Translations under genes and position numbers: made by a program
Shown: piece by piece, positions 45,492 through 53,005 of the stretch
How the letters are laid out: every line of letters begins with the position of its first letter
How positions within the stretch are numbered: position 1 is the first letter of the stretch
Origin: Clostridia bacterium
GTDB taxonomy: Bacteria; Bacillota; Clostridia; Peptostreptococcales; Anaerovoracaceae
NCBI GenBank assembly: GCA_902363595.1
Contig: CABJAP010000007.1
Span: forward strand, 62,001 to 126,000
DNA length: 64,000 bases
Direction of reading: 5' to 3'
Notes under the pieces: generated by a model
Seen by the model: only the letters and a program-made list of their open reading frames with translations
The model's database searches: none
What the model was told of the DNA's origin: nothing

Positions 45492-45552
45492 TTGACAGGG
45501 ATGTACACCTGCATTATCATTACTTTAACACCTTCGAGCAGCTCGAAGTCAA
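45492..45552. promoter_or_regulatory. Overlapping divergent promoters with MerR operator
   Basis: On the minus strand TTGACT (plus 45547-45552), a 19 bp spacer and TAAAGT (45522-45527) drive the reductase; the spacer holds the near-perfect palindrome CTTCGAGC-TGCTCGAAG, the hallmark of MerR-activated promoters. On the plus strand TTGACA (45492-45497), 17 bp and TATCAT (45515-45520) drive merR. The two promoters face each other over the operator, so MerR can both activate the reductase and limit itself. Confidence 0.9.
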
Positions 45553-45572
45553 GCTTTTTAAGGAGGTTTTTT

Positions 45573-45983
45573 ATGTTTACGGTAAAAGATGTATCCAAGA
45601 TGCTGGATCTTACGGAACATACGGTCCGCTTTTATACGGATAAGGGACTGGTGCCCTCTGTAAAACGAGATAAGAATAATATTCGTCTGTTTGATGAGGA
45701 ATCCATCAACTGGCTGACCGGAGTCAAATATCTTCGCGATTGCGGAATGCCTCTCGATGCGGTTAAACAGTATGTGGATTTATGCCTGGAGGGTGATTCC
45801 ACCATCCGCCAGCGCTGGCAGATCATTCAGGATCAAATCATCAAAGCCAAGGCGCAAAAAGCGGAAGCAGAACGGCGTCTGGAATATCTGGAAAAGAAAG
45901 CGGCGCTGTATCAGGAAACGATGAATCATCAGCTTCCCGATCAGCTCAATCCTGCCAAATGGTCCAAGCAGTCCGCAGGTTGA
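45573..45983 (+). CDS. MerR-family transcriptional regulator
   Basis: 136 residues from ATG 45573 (AAGGAGG upstream). The N-terminal MerR winged HTH (FTVKDVSKMLDLTEHTVRFY; LVPSVKRDKNNIRLFDEESI) is followed by a helix-rich dimerisation coil (AKAQKAEAERRLEYLEKKAA). No conserved metal-binding cysteines are seen at the C terminus, so an organic inducer or redox role is more likely than metal sensing. It is divergent from the aldo/keto reductase it probably activates. Confidence 0.93.
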   Translation: MFTVKDVSKMLDLTEHTVRFYTDKGLVPSVKRDKNNIRLFDEESINWLTGVKYLRDCGMPLDAVKQYVDLCLEGDSTIRQRWQIIQDQIIKAKAQKAEAERRLEYLEKKAALYQETMNHQLPDQLNPAKWSKQSAG

Positions 45984-46019
45984 GCGGCTCTTTCGCCAAT
46001 GCGCCTTTGTCTCATTTTT

Positions 46020-46937
46020 CTATTTCAAAAATCCCGAAATAATTTTTTCTTCGGCTTCGGCCTCAGTAAGGCCTAAGGTCCGCAGCTTGAGGATCTGTTC
46101 GCCTGCAATCTTTCCGATGGCTGCCTCATGGATCAGCTGTGCGTCCACATGGGATGCCTCCAGCGCCGGGGCTGCGGAAACCGTTCCGTTGTCCGCCAGA
46201 ATGGCGTCGCATTCCGAATGGCCGGTACAGCGGGTTTCACCTTTGATAACCGAACGGAACATCTGATGGGAATTGCCCCGGGCAACGGATCTGGAAATCA
46301 GGTCGGCTCCTGAATCCTCCCCTGCAAGGGTCACCTCAAAATCGGTCTCTGCTTTCTCATAGCCATCAGTCATGATTCGCTCGCGCACCACCAGCTTGGC
46401 CCGCGCAGCCAGGGTTCCCGTAGTTTTACGGATGGTACTGTCAACCCCTTTGATCTGGACCGTATCCATTTCCAGGCTGGCATCCTCCGCCAGCTCTACT
46501 TCCGTCACCGGATCGATGCGGCGCGCTCCCGTACCGCTTCCCGTACCGATATGTTTTTCCGTATAAAGTACGTGGGCTCCTTTTTCCAGAACAAAACGAT
46601 GGATCCCGTTGTGGCGGGCCTCATCATCGCTGTCTGTATGAACACCGCAGCCGGCGACAATGGTCACATCCGCCCCTTCTCCCACATAAAAATCATTGTA
46701 AACTAAATCGTCCACATTTCCCCTGGTCACGCAGGCTGGTATGGAAATGGTTTCGCCCTTGGTTCCCGGCTTGATGTGGATTTCCAGGCCAGGCTTGTCC
46801 GTCTTGGATTCAATGCGCACATGTTCCGTAGACTGGCGGCCGGCGCACATGCCGTCTTCCCGTATATTGAAGGCGCCTTTAAAATCTCCGTCAAACTCGG
46901 AGACAATGCGCAGTAGAGTTTCCGTAATCTTATTCAT
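46020..46937 (-). CDS. SufB/SufD-type scaffold protein of a minimal SUF pair
   Basis: 305 residues from ATG 46937 (GGAGGAGATTTGCC upstream). The C-terminal half has the SufBD beta-helix and motifs (SARGNSHQMFRSVIKG; GHSECDAILADNGTVSAAPA; DAQLIHEAAIGKIAGEQI). It is much shorter than classical SufB (about 465), matching the minimal SufBC (SMS-like) systems of anaerobes. SUF complexes assemble Fe-S clusters. It overlaps the sufC-like gene by eight bases. No SufS or SufU gene is adjacent, so the sulfur donor lies elsewhere. Confidence 0.88.
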   Translation of the reverse strand: MNKITETLLRIVSEFDGDFKGAFNIREDGMCAGRQSTEHVRIESKTDKPGLEIHIKPGTKGETISIPACVTRGNVDDLVYNDFYVGEGADVTIVAGCGVHTDSDDEARHNGIHRFVLEKGAHVLYTEKHIGTGSGTGARRIDPVTEVELAEDASLEMDTVQIKGVDSTIRKTTGTLAARAKLVVRERIMTDGYEKAETDFEVTLAGEDSGADLISRSVARGNSHQMFRSVIKGETRCTGHSECDAILADNGTVSAAPALEASHVDAQLIHEAAIGKIAGEQILKLRTLGLTEAEAEEKIISGFLK

Positions 46938-47661
46938 GGCAAATCTCCTCCTTTCCATGAGGGCAGCGAATCGTCCGTTCTTCTGAAAGCAGCGTCGGCA
47001 GGATTTTCTCCCGAGGTCCGGCGCTCTTCACACGGCCCGCTCCGATAACGACGATCTCGTCGGCAATGGATAAAATTCGCTCCTGGTGGGAAATCACCAG
47101 CAAAGTCCCCTCGTTTTCCTGGCGCAATTCTTCAAAAGTCTCCACCAAACGGGTAAAGCTCCAAAGATCGATACCTGCCTCCGGTTCATCGAAGATGGAC
47201 AGCTTGGCATTGCGAGCCAGAACGGTAGCAATCTCAATGCGTTTGCTTTCGCCTCCTGAAAGGGACGCGCTCATTTCCCGGTCTATGTATTCTTCCGCAC
47301 AGAGCCCCACTTTTCCCAGCAGTGTGCAGATGGACGTTTCATCCAGACCGCCGCCTGCGGCCAGATCCAGCAGATCGCGAACGGTCAGTCCCTTAAAGCG
47401 TACCGGCTGCTGGAACGCATATGCGATTCCCTTTTTTGCCCGATCCGTCACGTTGGCCTCGGTGATATCTTCTCCCTCCAGGAAAATCCGCCCTGATGAG
47501 GGCGTTACAAGACCTGCGATCAGTTTGGCCAGCGTGGTCTTTCCTCCCCCGTTGGGGCCTGTAACGACAATCAGCTTGCCCTTTCCTATCTCCAAATCGA
47601 TATCCTGGATGATTTCCTCGCCGTCCGGCGAATCCCAGGCAATATGTTCCAGTCTCAGCAT
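46930..47661 (-). CDS. sufC: SufC-like Fe-S assembly ATPase
   Basis: 243 residues of the SufC branch of ABC ATPases: Walker A VTGPNGGGKTTLAKLIAG, IAYAFQQPVRFKG, signature SASLSGGESKRIEIA, Walker B KLSIFDEPEAGIDLWS and switch His LLVISHQE. It powers the paired SufB-like scaffold. AGAGGAGGAAAATGGT precedes the ATG. It ends with Cys and His residues (RCPHGKEEICHE), absent from most SufC proteins as I recall them. Confidence 0.9.
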   Translation of the reverse strand: MLRLEHIAWDSPDGEEIIQDIDLEIGKGKLIVVTGPNGGGKTTLAKLIAGLVTPSSGRIFLEGEDITEANVTDRAKKGIAYAFQQPVRFKGLTVRDLLDLAAGGGLDETSICTLLGKVGLCAEEYIDREMSASLSGGESKRIEIATVLARNAKLSIFDEPEAGIDLWSFTRLVETFEELRQENEGTLLVISHQERILSIADEIVVIGAGRVKSAGPREKILPTLLSEERTIRCPHGKEEICHE

Positions 47662-47675
47662 ACCATTTTCCTCCT

Positions 47676-48380
47676 CTATAAACCTTTCAGATAATCGATT
47701 TCCTCTTTTGTCAGTTTCCGATAATGGCCTTCTTTCAGGCGCCCAAGATATAGATCCCCAATGGCTGTTCTCTGCAGCTCCTGCACTTTATTTCCAACAG
47801 CGGCGAACATCTTGCGCACCTGCCGGTTCTTGCCTTCGTGGATTTTAATTTCCACCAAAGCCGAACGCTCCGCCTGCTTGATGACCTTCACTTGTGCCGG
47901 AGAAGTCACAAAACCGCCGATGTCCACGCCCCTCCGCAGCCTGGCCAGCTTTTCATTGGAAAGTACGCCGGCTACCAGCGCCCGATAGGTCTTGGTAACC
48001 TGATGCTTGGGGTGTGTCAATCGGTACGCCAGATCGCCGTCATTGGTCAAAATCAGCATTCCGGATGTATTGTAATCCAGTCTCCCGACTGGAAACAGTC
48101 TCGCATCCACATCGGCTACTAGCTCCATGACCACCGGCCTGCCCTGTTCGTCTTGAACCGAGGTAATGTATCCCACTGGTTTATTCAAAAGCACATATTC
48201 CTTCTTTTCCTGTGAGCGGATGGTAGTACCGTTGACTTCCACCACATCCCCCGGTTTCACGTCATAACCGGGCTCGCGCATGGTCAGGCCATTGATCTTC
48301 ACGTTTCCGTTTATGGTCAGTTCGTCCGCTTTGCGCCTGCTGGCGATCCCGGCATGGGCAATATATTTATTTAATCTCAT
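47676..48380 (-). CDS. rluB: RluB/RsuA-family rRNA pseudouridine synthase
   Basis: 234 residues. An N-terminal S4 RNA-binding domain (MRLNKYIAHAGIASRRKADE) is linked to a pseudouridine synthase domain with catalytic Asp in FPVGRLDYNTSGMLILTNDG and the later KIHEGKNRQVRKMFAAVG. It modifies uridine in 23S or 16S rRNA; RluB is the usual Firmicute member. GAGGAGCGACT precedes the ATG. It lies 14 bp upstream of the sufCB pair on the same strand, so co-transcription is likely. Confidence 0.93.
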   Translation of the reverse strand: MRLNKYIAHAGIASRRKADELTINGNVKINGLTMREPGYDVKPGDVVEVNGTTIRSQEKKEYVLLNKPVGYITSVQDEQGRPVVMELVADVDARLFPVGRLDYNTSGMLILTNDGDLAYRLTHPKHQVTKTYRALVAGVLSNEKLARLRRGVDIGGFVTSPAQVKVIKQAERSALVEIKIHEGKNRQVRKMFAAVGNKVQELQRTAIGDLYLGRLKEGHYRKLTKEEIDYLKGL

Positions 48381-48460
48381 AGTCGCTCCTCAAAATTTAA
48401 GAGGCCCGCGGGCCTCCGGTTTCTTGTCCCGCTTGATTCTACCATATTTAGGGCAAAATG

Positions 48461-48485
48461 AAAAGACCATGCTTCCATGGTCTTT
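48461..48485 (-). terminator. Terminator after the 51-residue protein gene
   Basis: AAAGACCATG-CTTC-CATGGTCTTT (about 48462-48485), followed on the minus strand by TTTTCATTTTG. A second G/C-rich dyad GAGGCCCGCGGGCCTC lies at 48400-48415, just ahead of rluB. Confidence 0.8.
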
Positions 48486-48508
48486 CAGAGAGTTGATTTA
48501 TTTACCAC

Positions 48509-48664
48509 CTAGTGGTAGGAACCAAATACCTGCTCAAGGCTGTATTCTTTCTGTTCGTCGGAAAAGTCGTCGTCTCTTACACAAAGCCGCAGCAGAACTT
48601 CTTTCTGACTGATTTCCTTTTCAATTACAACGTTTCCGTTGCTGTCTTTGACCAGAACTATCAT
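48509..48664 (-). CDS. Small hypothetical protein (51 residues)
   Basis: Starts at ATG 48664 after AAGGGAGGGTCATAGG and is followed by its own terminator, which supports a real gene. The sequence (MIVLVKDSNGNVVIEKEISQ..., then an acidic stretch EYSLEQVFGSYH) matches no family known to me. It is soluble and acidic, with a probable beta hairpin then helix. Confidence 0.65.
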   Translation of the reverse strand: MIVLVKDSNGNVVIEKEISQKEVLLRLCVRDDDFSDEQKEYSLEQVFGSYH

Positions 48665-48859
48665 CCTATGACCCTCCCTTCGAACCGCTTTCTTTATTAC
48701 TTTATCATGATAACGTGATACGCAGGAAAAGTCAACCGATTTTCTTTTGTTTTTGAAGATTTTTAAGGGATTCTTCATTTGCTGTAGGCAGGGCCTTTTG
48801 GTATAATGGGACGTAATCAATCATATACCTGTAAAATGTTGTGTAGAAGGGCTTATAAT

Positions 48860-49663
48860 ATGATCAATCCATTTCAAAAAAAAGTGCTGATTCTAGCCGT
48901 TCGGGCGGGAGAACTGATGATGAAAAACGGGGCGGAAATCTACCGGGTGGAAGATACCATAGAGCGGATTTGTAAGGCCTGCCGGATCCATTATGTAGAG
49001 GTTTTCGCCATGCCCACCGGCATCTTCGTCTCCCTGGATTCCGGCGATGCGGACAGCGATATGTATACGTATGTAAAGCGGATCAAGGGCGGCGGCGATA
49101 CGGACCTGACGAAAATATCCGAAATCAACCGCTTTTCCCGGGAGTTTACTACAACGGACCTTTCCGTAGAAGATGGGATGAAGCGGCTAAAGGAAATTGA
49201 CAATATACCCTCGGCCCCGCTTCCGGTACGGCTGCTGGGAGCTTCTCTCGTTGCGTCCTTTTTCTCCGTGCTCTTCGGCGGGGGAATTCTCGACTTTCTC
49301 TGCGGACTTTTGATCGGAGCTGCCAGCTATTTGCTGTCCCTTTTGCTCAAGCGTTTTTCCATCAATTATTTTATCCGAGGGTTCTGCTGCTGTGCCGTTT
49401 CGGCAGCCCTTGCCCTCACGGCGGCGGCTTTTATTCCGGGAACCAATTCCAATGCCATTATCATCGGCACCTTGATGATCTTTGTTCCCGGCGTAGCCAT
49501 CACCAACTCCATCCGTGATTTTCTGTCGGGCGATATGCTGTCGGGACTTGCCAGAGCCACGGAAGCCGCTTTGATCGCCATATCGCTGGCTGCCGGGGCC
49601 GGTGTGATCATGAAGATTTGGAACTCGGTATTTGGGTCTTTGATAGGAGGTACGTTCATATGA
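48860..49663 (+). CDS. Threonine/serine exporter family protein, large subunit (YjjP/ThrE N-terminal type)
   Basis: 267 residues from ATG 48860 (AGAAGGGCTTATAAT upstream). The N-terminal cytoplasmic domain (AGELMMKNGAEIYRVEDTIE; VEVFAMPTGIFVSLDSG) and about five transmembrane helices (LLGASLVASFFSVLFGGGIL; IGTLMIFVPGVAITNSIRDF) match the DUF1212 half of ThrE exporters. Its stop overlaps the start of the small subunit by four bases, so the exporter is split into two coupled genes, as in YjjP/YjjB. Confidence 0.9.
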   Translation: MINPFQKKVLILAVRAGELMMKNGAEIYRVEDTIERICKACRIHYVEVFAMPTGIFVSLDSGDADSDMYTYVKRIKGGGDTDLTKISEINRFSREFTTTDLSVEDGMKRLKEIDNIPSAPLPVRLLGASLVASFFSVLFGGGILDFLCGLLIGAASYLLSLLLKRFSINYFIRGFCCCAVSAALALTAAAFIPGTNSNAIIIGTLMIFVPGVAITNSIRDFLSGDMLSGLARATEAALIAISLAAGAGVIMKIWNSVFGSLIGGTFI

Positions 49664-50112
49664 TTTCCGCATTTTTCTTTGCCCTCTTTGCCACGCTGGG
49701 ATTTTGCATCATCTTTCATGTGCCTGCCCGCCATATTCCCGTTGCCGCCTGCATCGGCGCAGTGGGCTGGGTGGTCTATCAGTCCCTCATGGCTCTGGGA
49801 GCTACGGCGGTTGTCTCCTGCTTCATCGCTTCCTGCGCGGTGGGGCTGCTCAGCGACATCGCCTCCCGCGTATTTAAAGATGCTTCGACCATTTTCACCA
49901 TTCCCGGCATCTTGTGTCTTGTCCCCGGTTCCGGCATGTACAACACCATGGCCGCGCTGGTTTCGGGCGATCTGAAAGATGCGGCGGCCACCGGCAGCAA
50001 TACGCTGATGATGGCAGGCTCTATCGCCTTGGGACTGCTGGTCGTGGGCGCGGTGCTGCGGATTATTCTATCTATTGTACACCGGGCCAGCTATATCGCC
50101 GGAAAGCTGTAG
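49660..50112 (+). CDS. Threonine/serine exporter family protein, small subunit (YjjB type)
   Basis: 150 residues from ATG 49660 (TAGGAGGTACGTTC upstream), almost wholly membrane segments (AFFFALFATLGFCIIFHVPA; GATAVVSCFIASCAVGLLSD; TIPGILCLVPGSGMYNTMAA; MAGSIALGLLVVGAVLRIIL). The PGSGMY motif fits the DUF3815/ThrE C-terminal half. It forms a split exporter with the preceding gene. Confidence 0.9.
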   Translation: MISAFFFALFATLGFCIIFHVPARHIPVAACIGAVGWVVYQSLMALGATAVVSCFIASCAVGLLSDIASRVFKDASTIFTIPGILCLVPGSGMYNTMAALVSGDLKDAAATGSNTLMMAGSIALGLLVVGAVLRIILSIVHRASYIAGKL

Positions 50113-50131
50113 CCTTCCGATCTGCATATGA

Positions 50132-51370
50132 TTAAACAGGCGCCTTCCTATATATTATGCGGCCGTCCTTGATCGTAGCCAGAACTTCCATCTCCAGGAT
50201 TTCACCAGCAGCGGCCGCTTCATAAGGATCCTTGCTGATCACTGCCATGTCGGCGGTTTTTCCCACCTCCAAGGAGCCCTTTTGTTTTTCTTCACCATTG
50301 GCATAAGCAGCATTGACCGTACACATCTTGATGGCCTCGGTAACAGAAATGTTTCTAACTTGATTATAGCCGCTTACGCAGTGGGCCAGATAAGTAAGGG
50401 GCTGAATCGGCGCCACCGGCGCGTCGGAGCCGCTGAGGACAGTGATCCCCTTTTCGATAATTTTATGAAAGGGGTCCATTCTGTCTGCCCGCTTTCTTCC
50501 CACCACATTGGCGAACTCTTGGCCGGCTCCGTCCCAAAAGTAGGAAAAGCTCGGCTGCATGGAAAGAATGATGTCCAGTTCTTTTGCCATTTGGATCTGT
50601 TCATCTGTGGGGAGGCAGAAATGCTCCAGCCTGTGGCGGATGTCTTTTCTCCCCTGCTCCGAAAATACCCGAAGATATGTATAGAGCAGCTGATCGATGG
50701 CCCTTTCGCCTACAGCGTGCATGGTACACTGCATGTTCCGTGCATGGGCTTTTGAAATAAAATCATATACTTCCTCATCGGAATGATAGAGCATTCCCCG
50801 AAGCTCCGGCCGATCCGTGTAGGGTGTGAAGCAGGCCATGGTATGTTCAAAAGCCGCGCCGTCAAGGGTCAGGCAGCCGCCCACTCGTTTCAGCCCTCTC
50901 CTTGCCGCTTCCTCGGGCTCCCAGGTTTGGTGGAAAACCGTCAAGTCAATGGGCAGCTGATCTTTCCTTGCTAAAACAATGTCCACATCTCTGTCCCCTT
51001 CCACAAACTGGCCGAACAGACCATGGATGGAAGTCACCCCCTGGGTCACCGCATAATCAGCGCAGTCCTGGACAAATTTCCAGATTTCATCATCGGAAAA
51101 GGAGCCCCATATATTGTTCTGCGCATAAAAGGTCGCATCATCCGACGTATAAACACCGGTAGGATTCCCCTTTTTATCCACTTCCACGCCAGGAAAGCCC
51201 TCCGGGACAGAAGCAATTTCATCCACCTTGGAGCTGTACGCGTTTCCGTGCATGGAAGCTGCGAATACAATGACCTTGTGGCCGTGGGATATCTCGTCCA
51301 GTTCGAATTTTGTTGGATACCGTTTTTCCTTGATATATTGATCCAGAAAATTAAAGCCGTACACCCAGCC
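50132..51370 (-). pseudogene. YtcJ-type amidohydrolase, 5'-truncated
   Basis: About 410 residues remain of a protein that is usually about 530-560. Recognisable parts are WVYGFNFLDQY, THAVGERAID-like TMHAVGERAIDQLLYTYLRV, LEHFCLPTDEQIQMAKELDI, LSGSDAPVAPIQPLTYLAHC and the closing EVGKTADMAVISKDPY. The first 110-130 residues, including the His-x-His metal ligands after the family's FxDxHxH strand, are absent. Homology stops at about 51370, where the sequence becomes the 3' end of a plus-strand membrane protein. No ribosome binding site serves the GTG at 51364. Probably non-functional. Confidence 0.75.
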
Positions 51371-51373
51371 GGC

Positions 51374-51508
51374 TCCCGGCTCAGCGAGACATCTTGCTTC
51401 TATATCACCGCATTCTGGATGTGCGCCGCATTGCTTGCCATCATGACCATCCTCAGATTTATCCTCTCCGGGAGCAAATTTAGTTATAAGAATCGGAAGG
51501 GGCTTTAA
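51374..51508 (+). pseudogene. 3' fragment of a membrane transporter (MFS-like last helix)
   Basis: A 44-codon plus-strand tail reads SRLSETSCFYITAFWMCAAL, LAIMTILRFILSG, then a basic end SKFSYKNRKGL and a stop. A final transmembrane helix plus short basic tail is typical of a major facilitator or similar transporter. There is no start codon with a binding site. It lies back to back with the truncated amidohydrolase, as if two divergent genes had lost their facing 5' ends in one deletion. The exact transporter family cannot be named from this remnant. Confidence 0.55.
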
Positions 51509-51642
51509 ACCTGACGAGGTGCTGGGACCCGGAAAGGTGTTTTGTGAGCAGGTATCGTAGCGGGGCCAGGAAAAATATCAAAAACAGGCATGGCAGCGGG
51601 ATCCGGACCTGGACCCGGAAAACTTTTGAAAAAAATTGCATT

Positions 51643-51750
51643 CTTTACGCAAAGTTGTGAGCTTGCAGGGTCTGATCTCCGCAACCTGCGGCCCGCGCGG
51701 CCTCCATGGCGAGTCTGAGTGTGCTTGAGCGTTGAAACTTGCGTAAAAAT
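51643..51750. repeat. Dispersed intergenic palindromic repeat, copy C (inverted)
   Basis: Read on the minus strand it starts TTTTTACGCAAGTTTCAACG and ends ACCCTGCAAGCTCACAACTT-TGCGTAAAG, matching copies A and B at both ends, with a diverged G/C-rich middle (GGAGGCCGCGCGGGCCGCAG). The outer bases are inverted repeats. Confidence 0.72.
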
Positions 51751-51863
51751 TGAAATTTTGTTTTACTTTTTTCCCGAAACTCCCCACATCGTATCTGCAA
51801 GCCGCAGCAGCCTCGCATTGCAAAGGTATGGCCCCACTGGCTGGAAGCAAATTTCATGAAATC

Positions 51864-51913
51864 AAAAACGCAGGGCGGCTGCATGAAGCATATCGCTTTT
51901 CATGCAGCCGCCC
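51864..51913 (-). terminator. Terminator of mrp and the 36-residue membrane protein
   Basis: GGGCGGCTGCATGAA (51873-51887) pairs with TTCATGCAGCCGCCC (51899-51913), followed on the minus strand by TGCGTTTTTG. A similar hairpin sequence recurs at 56650-56690. Confidence 0.88.
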
Positions 51914-51926
51914 TTTCTTGTACCTT

Positions 51927-52037
51927 TTATTTTCGCTTGTTTCTTTTACGCCGCAGCTCCAGCTTGTATATAACCATTACTACGATTAATACCCCCGCCA
52001 AAGCCCAGGGTATCCAGGTTTGCCCTTGTAAATCCAT
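51927..52037 (-). CDS. 36-residue single-pass membrane protein
   Basis: Too short for most gene finders, but well supported: ATG 52037 follows AAAAGGGAGAAAAAG. The product has a short polar N terminus (MDLQGQTWIP), one transmembrane helix (WALAGVLIVVMVIYKLEL) and a strongly basic tail (RRKRNKRK), implying N-out/C-in topology. A terminator follows 14 bp later. It starts 35 bp after the mrp stop, so it is the second gene of an mrp operon. Function unknown. Confidence 0.75.
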   Translation of the reverse strand: MDLQGQTWIPWALAGVLIVVMVIYKLELRRKRNKRK

Positions 52038-52072
52038 CTTTTTCTCCCTTTTGCTCAAATAGCAGCGGCTTT

Positions 52073-52924
52073 CTACATGGTTTCCAGTTTCTTTGCCAGC
52101 TCTTCCAGCCAGTCGCCTTCAAAGAGTTCGATCATTCCCTTGTCGCAGGCCGCAGCCAGCTTAGGATCGATCGGCAGGCGTCCCAGCACTTCCAAACCGT
52201 GTTCCTTGGCGACCTCTTCAATATGGCTGTCGCCGAATACTTGATAATCCTTGCCATTGTCCGGACAGGTAAAATAGGACATGTTTTCCACCAGACCGAT
52301 GATTGGAATATTCATCAGCTGGGCCATTTTAACGGCTTTGGAAACGATCATCGATACCAGTTCCTGTGGAGAAGTAACGATTACGATACCATCCACCGGA
52401 ATGGATTGGAATACGGTCAGCGGCACATCGCCGGTACCCGGCGGCATATCAATGAACATGTAATCCACATCCCCCCATAAAACATCGGTCCAGAACTGTT
52501 TAACCGTTCCGGCGATAACCGGTCCTCTCCATACGACCGGATCCGTGTCGTTTTCCAGAATGGAGTTGACAGACATAGTGCCGATGCCTGTCTTAGTTTT
52601 TACCGGAAAGATTCCCAGTTCATTGGCCACGGCTTTTTCCTTCAGCTTAAATGCCTTGGGAATGGACGGACCTGTAATATCCGCATCCAGGATCGCAGCT
52701 TGGTATCCCTTTCTCTGCATGGTCACTGCCAGCAGCGAGGTCACCAAGGATTTTCCTACGCCGCCTTTTCCGCTGACAACGCCAATTACTTTTTTGATAT
52801 TGTTGTATTCGTTGGTCGGTTCGATCAGGCTTTCAGGCTGCTGATCAGAACATGCGTGTTCGCATCCGCTGCAGCATTCTTCCGTGCATCCGGTGTCGCC
52901 GCAGCCTCTTGTATTTTCTTCCAT
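52073..52924 (-). CDS. Mrp/NBP35-family Fe-S cluster carrier ATPase
   Basis: 283 residues. A Cys-rich N-terminal extension has six Cys within residues 8-25 (RGCGDTGCTEECCSGCEHAC), followed by the deviant P-loop SGKGGVGKSLVTS, LDADITGPSIPK and DYMFIDMPPGTGDVPLTVFQ. These ATPases bind and hand on Fe-S clusters. The usual bridging CPxC near ENMSYF is reduced to TCPDNG here, so only one of the two Cys is present; the N-terminal cysteines may serve instead. GAGAGGAAATAAACA precedes the ATG. Confidence 0.9.
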   Translation of the reverse strand: MEENTRGCGDTGCTEECCSGCEHACSDQQPESLIEPTNEYNNIKKVIGVVSGKGGVGKSLVTSLLAVTMQRKGYQAAILDADITGPSIPKAFKLKEKAVANELGIFPVKTKTGIGTMSVNSILENDTDPVVWRGPVIAGTVKQFWTDVLWGDVDYMFIDMPPGTGDVPLTVFQSIPVDGIVIVTSPQELVSMIVSKAVKMAQLMNIPIIGLVENMSYFTCPDNGKDYQVFGDSHIEEVAKEHGLEVLGRLPIDPKLAAACDKGMIELFEGDWLEELAKKLETM

Positions 52925-53005
52925 TGTTTATTTCCTCTCTTCTGTTATTGACATATGTTATTTATATTATATCGGGAAAGCCCGGCTTGGTCAACCGGGT
53001 ATTAC

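Larger units (their letters stand above)
51509..51926. other. Intergenic region with a repeat copy and a terminator
   Basis: Holds dispersed repeat copy C (51643-51750) and the terminator of the 36-residue gene (51864-51913). Between 51510 and 51610, short GGGACCCGGAAA/GGACCCGGAAAA repeats occur (51524-51536 and 51609-51622). No gene is seen. Confidence 0.5.
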
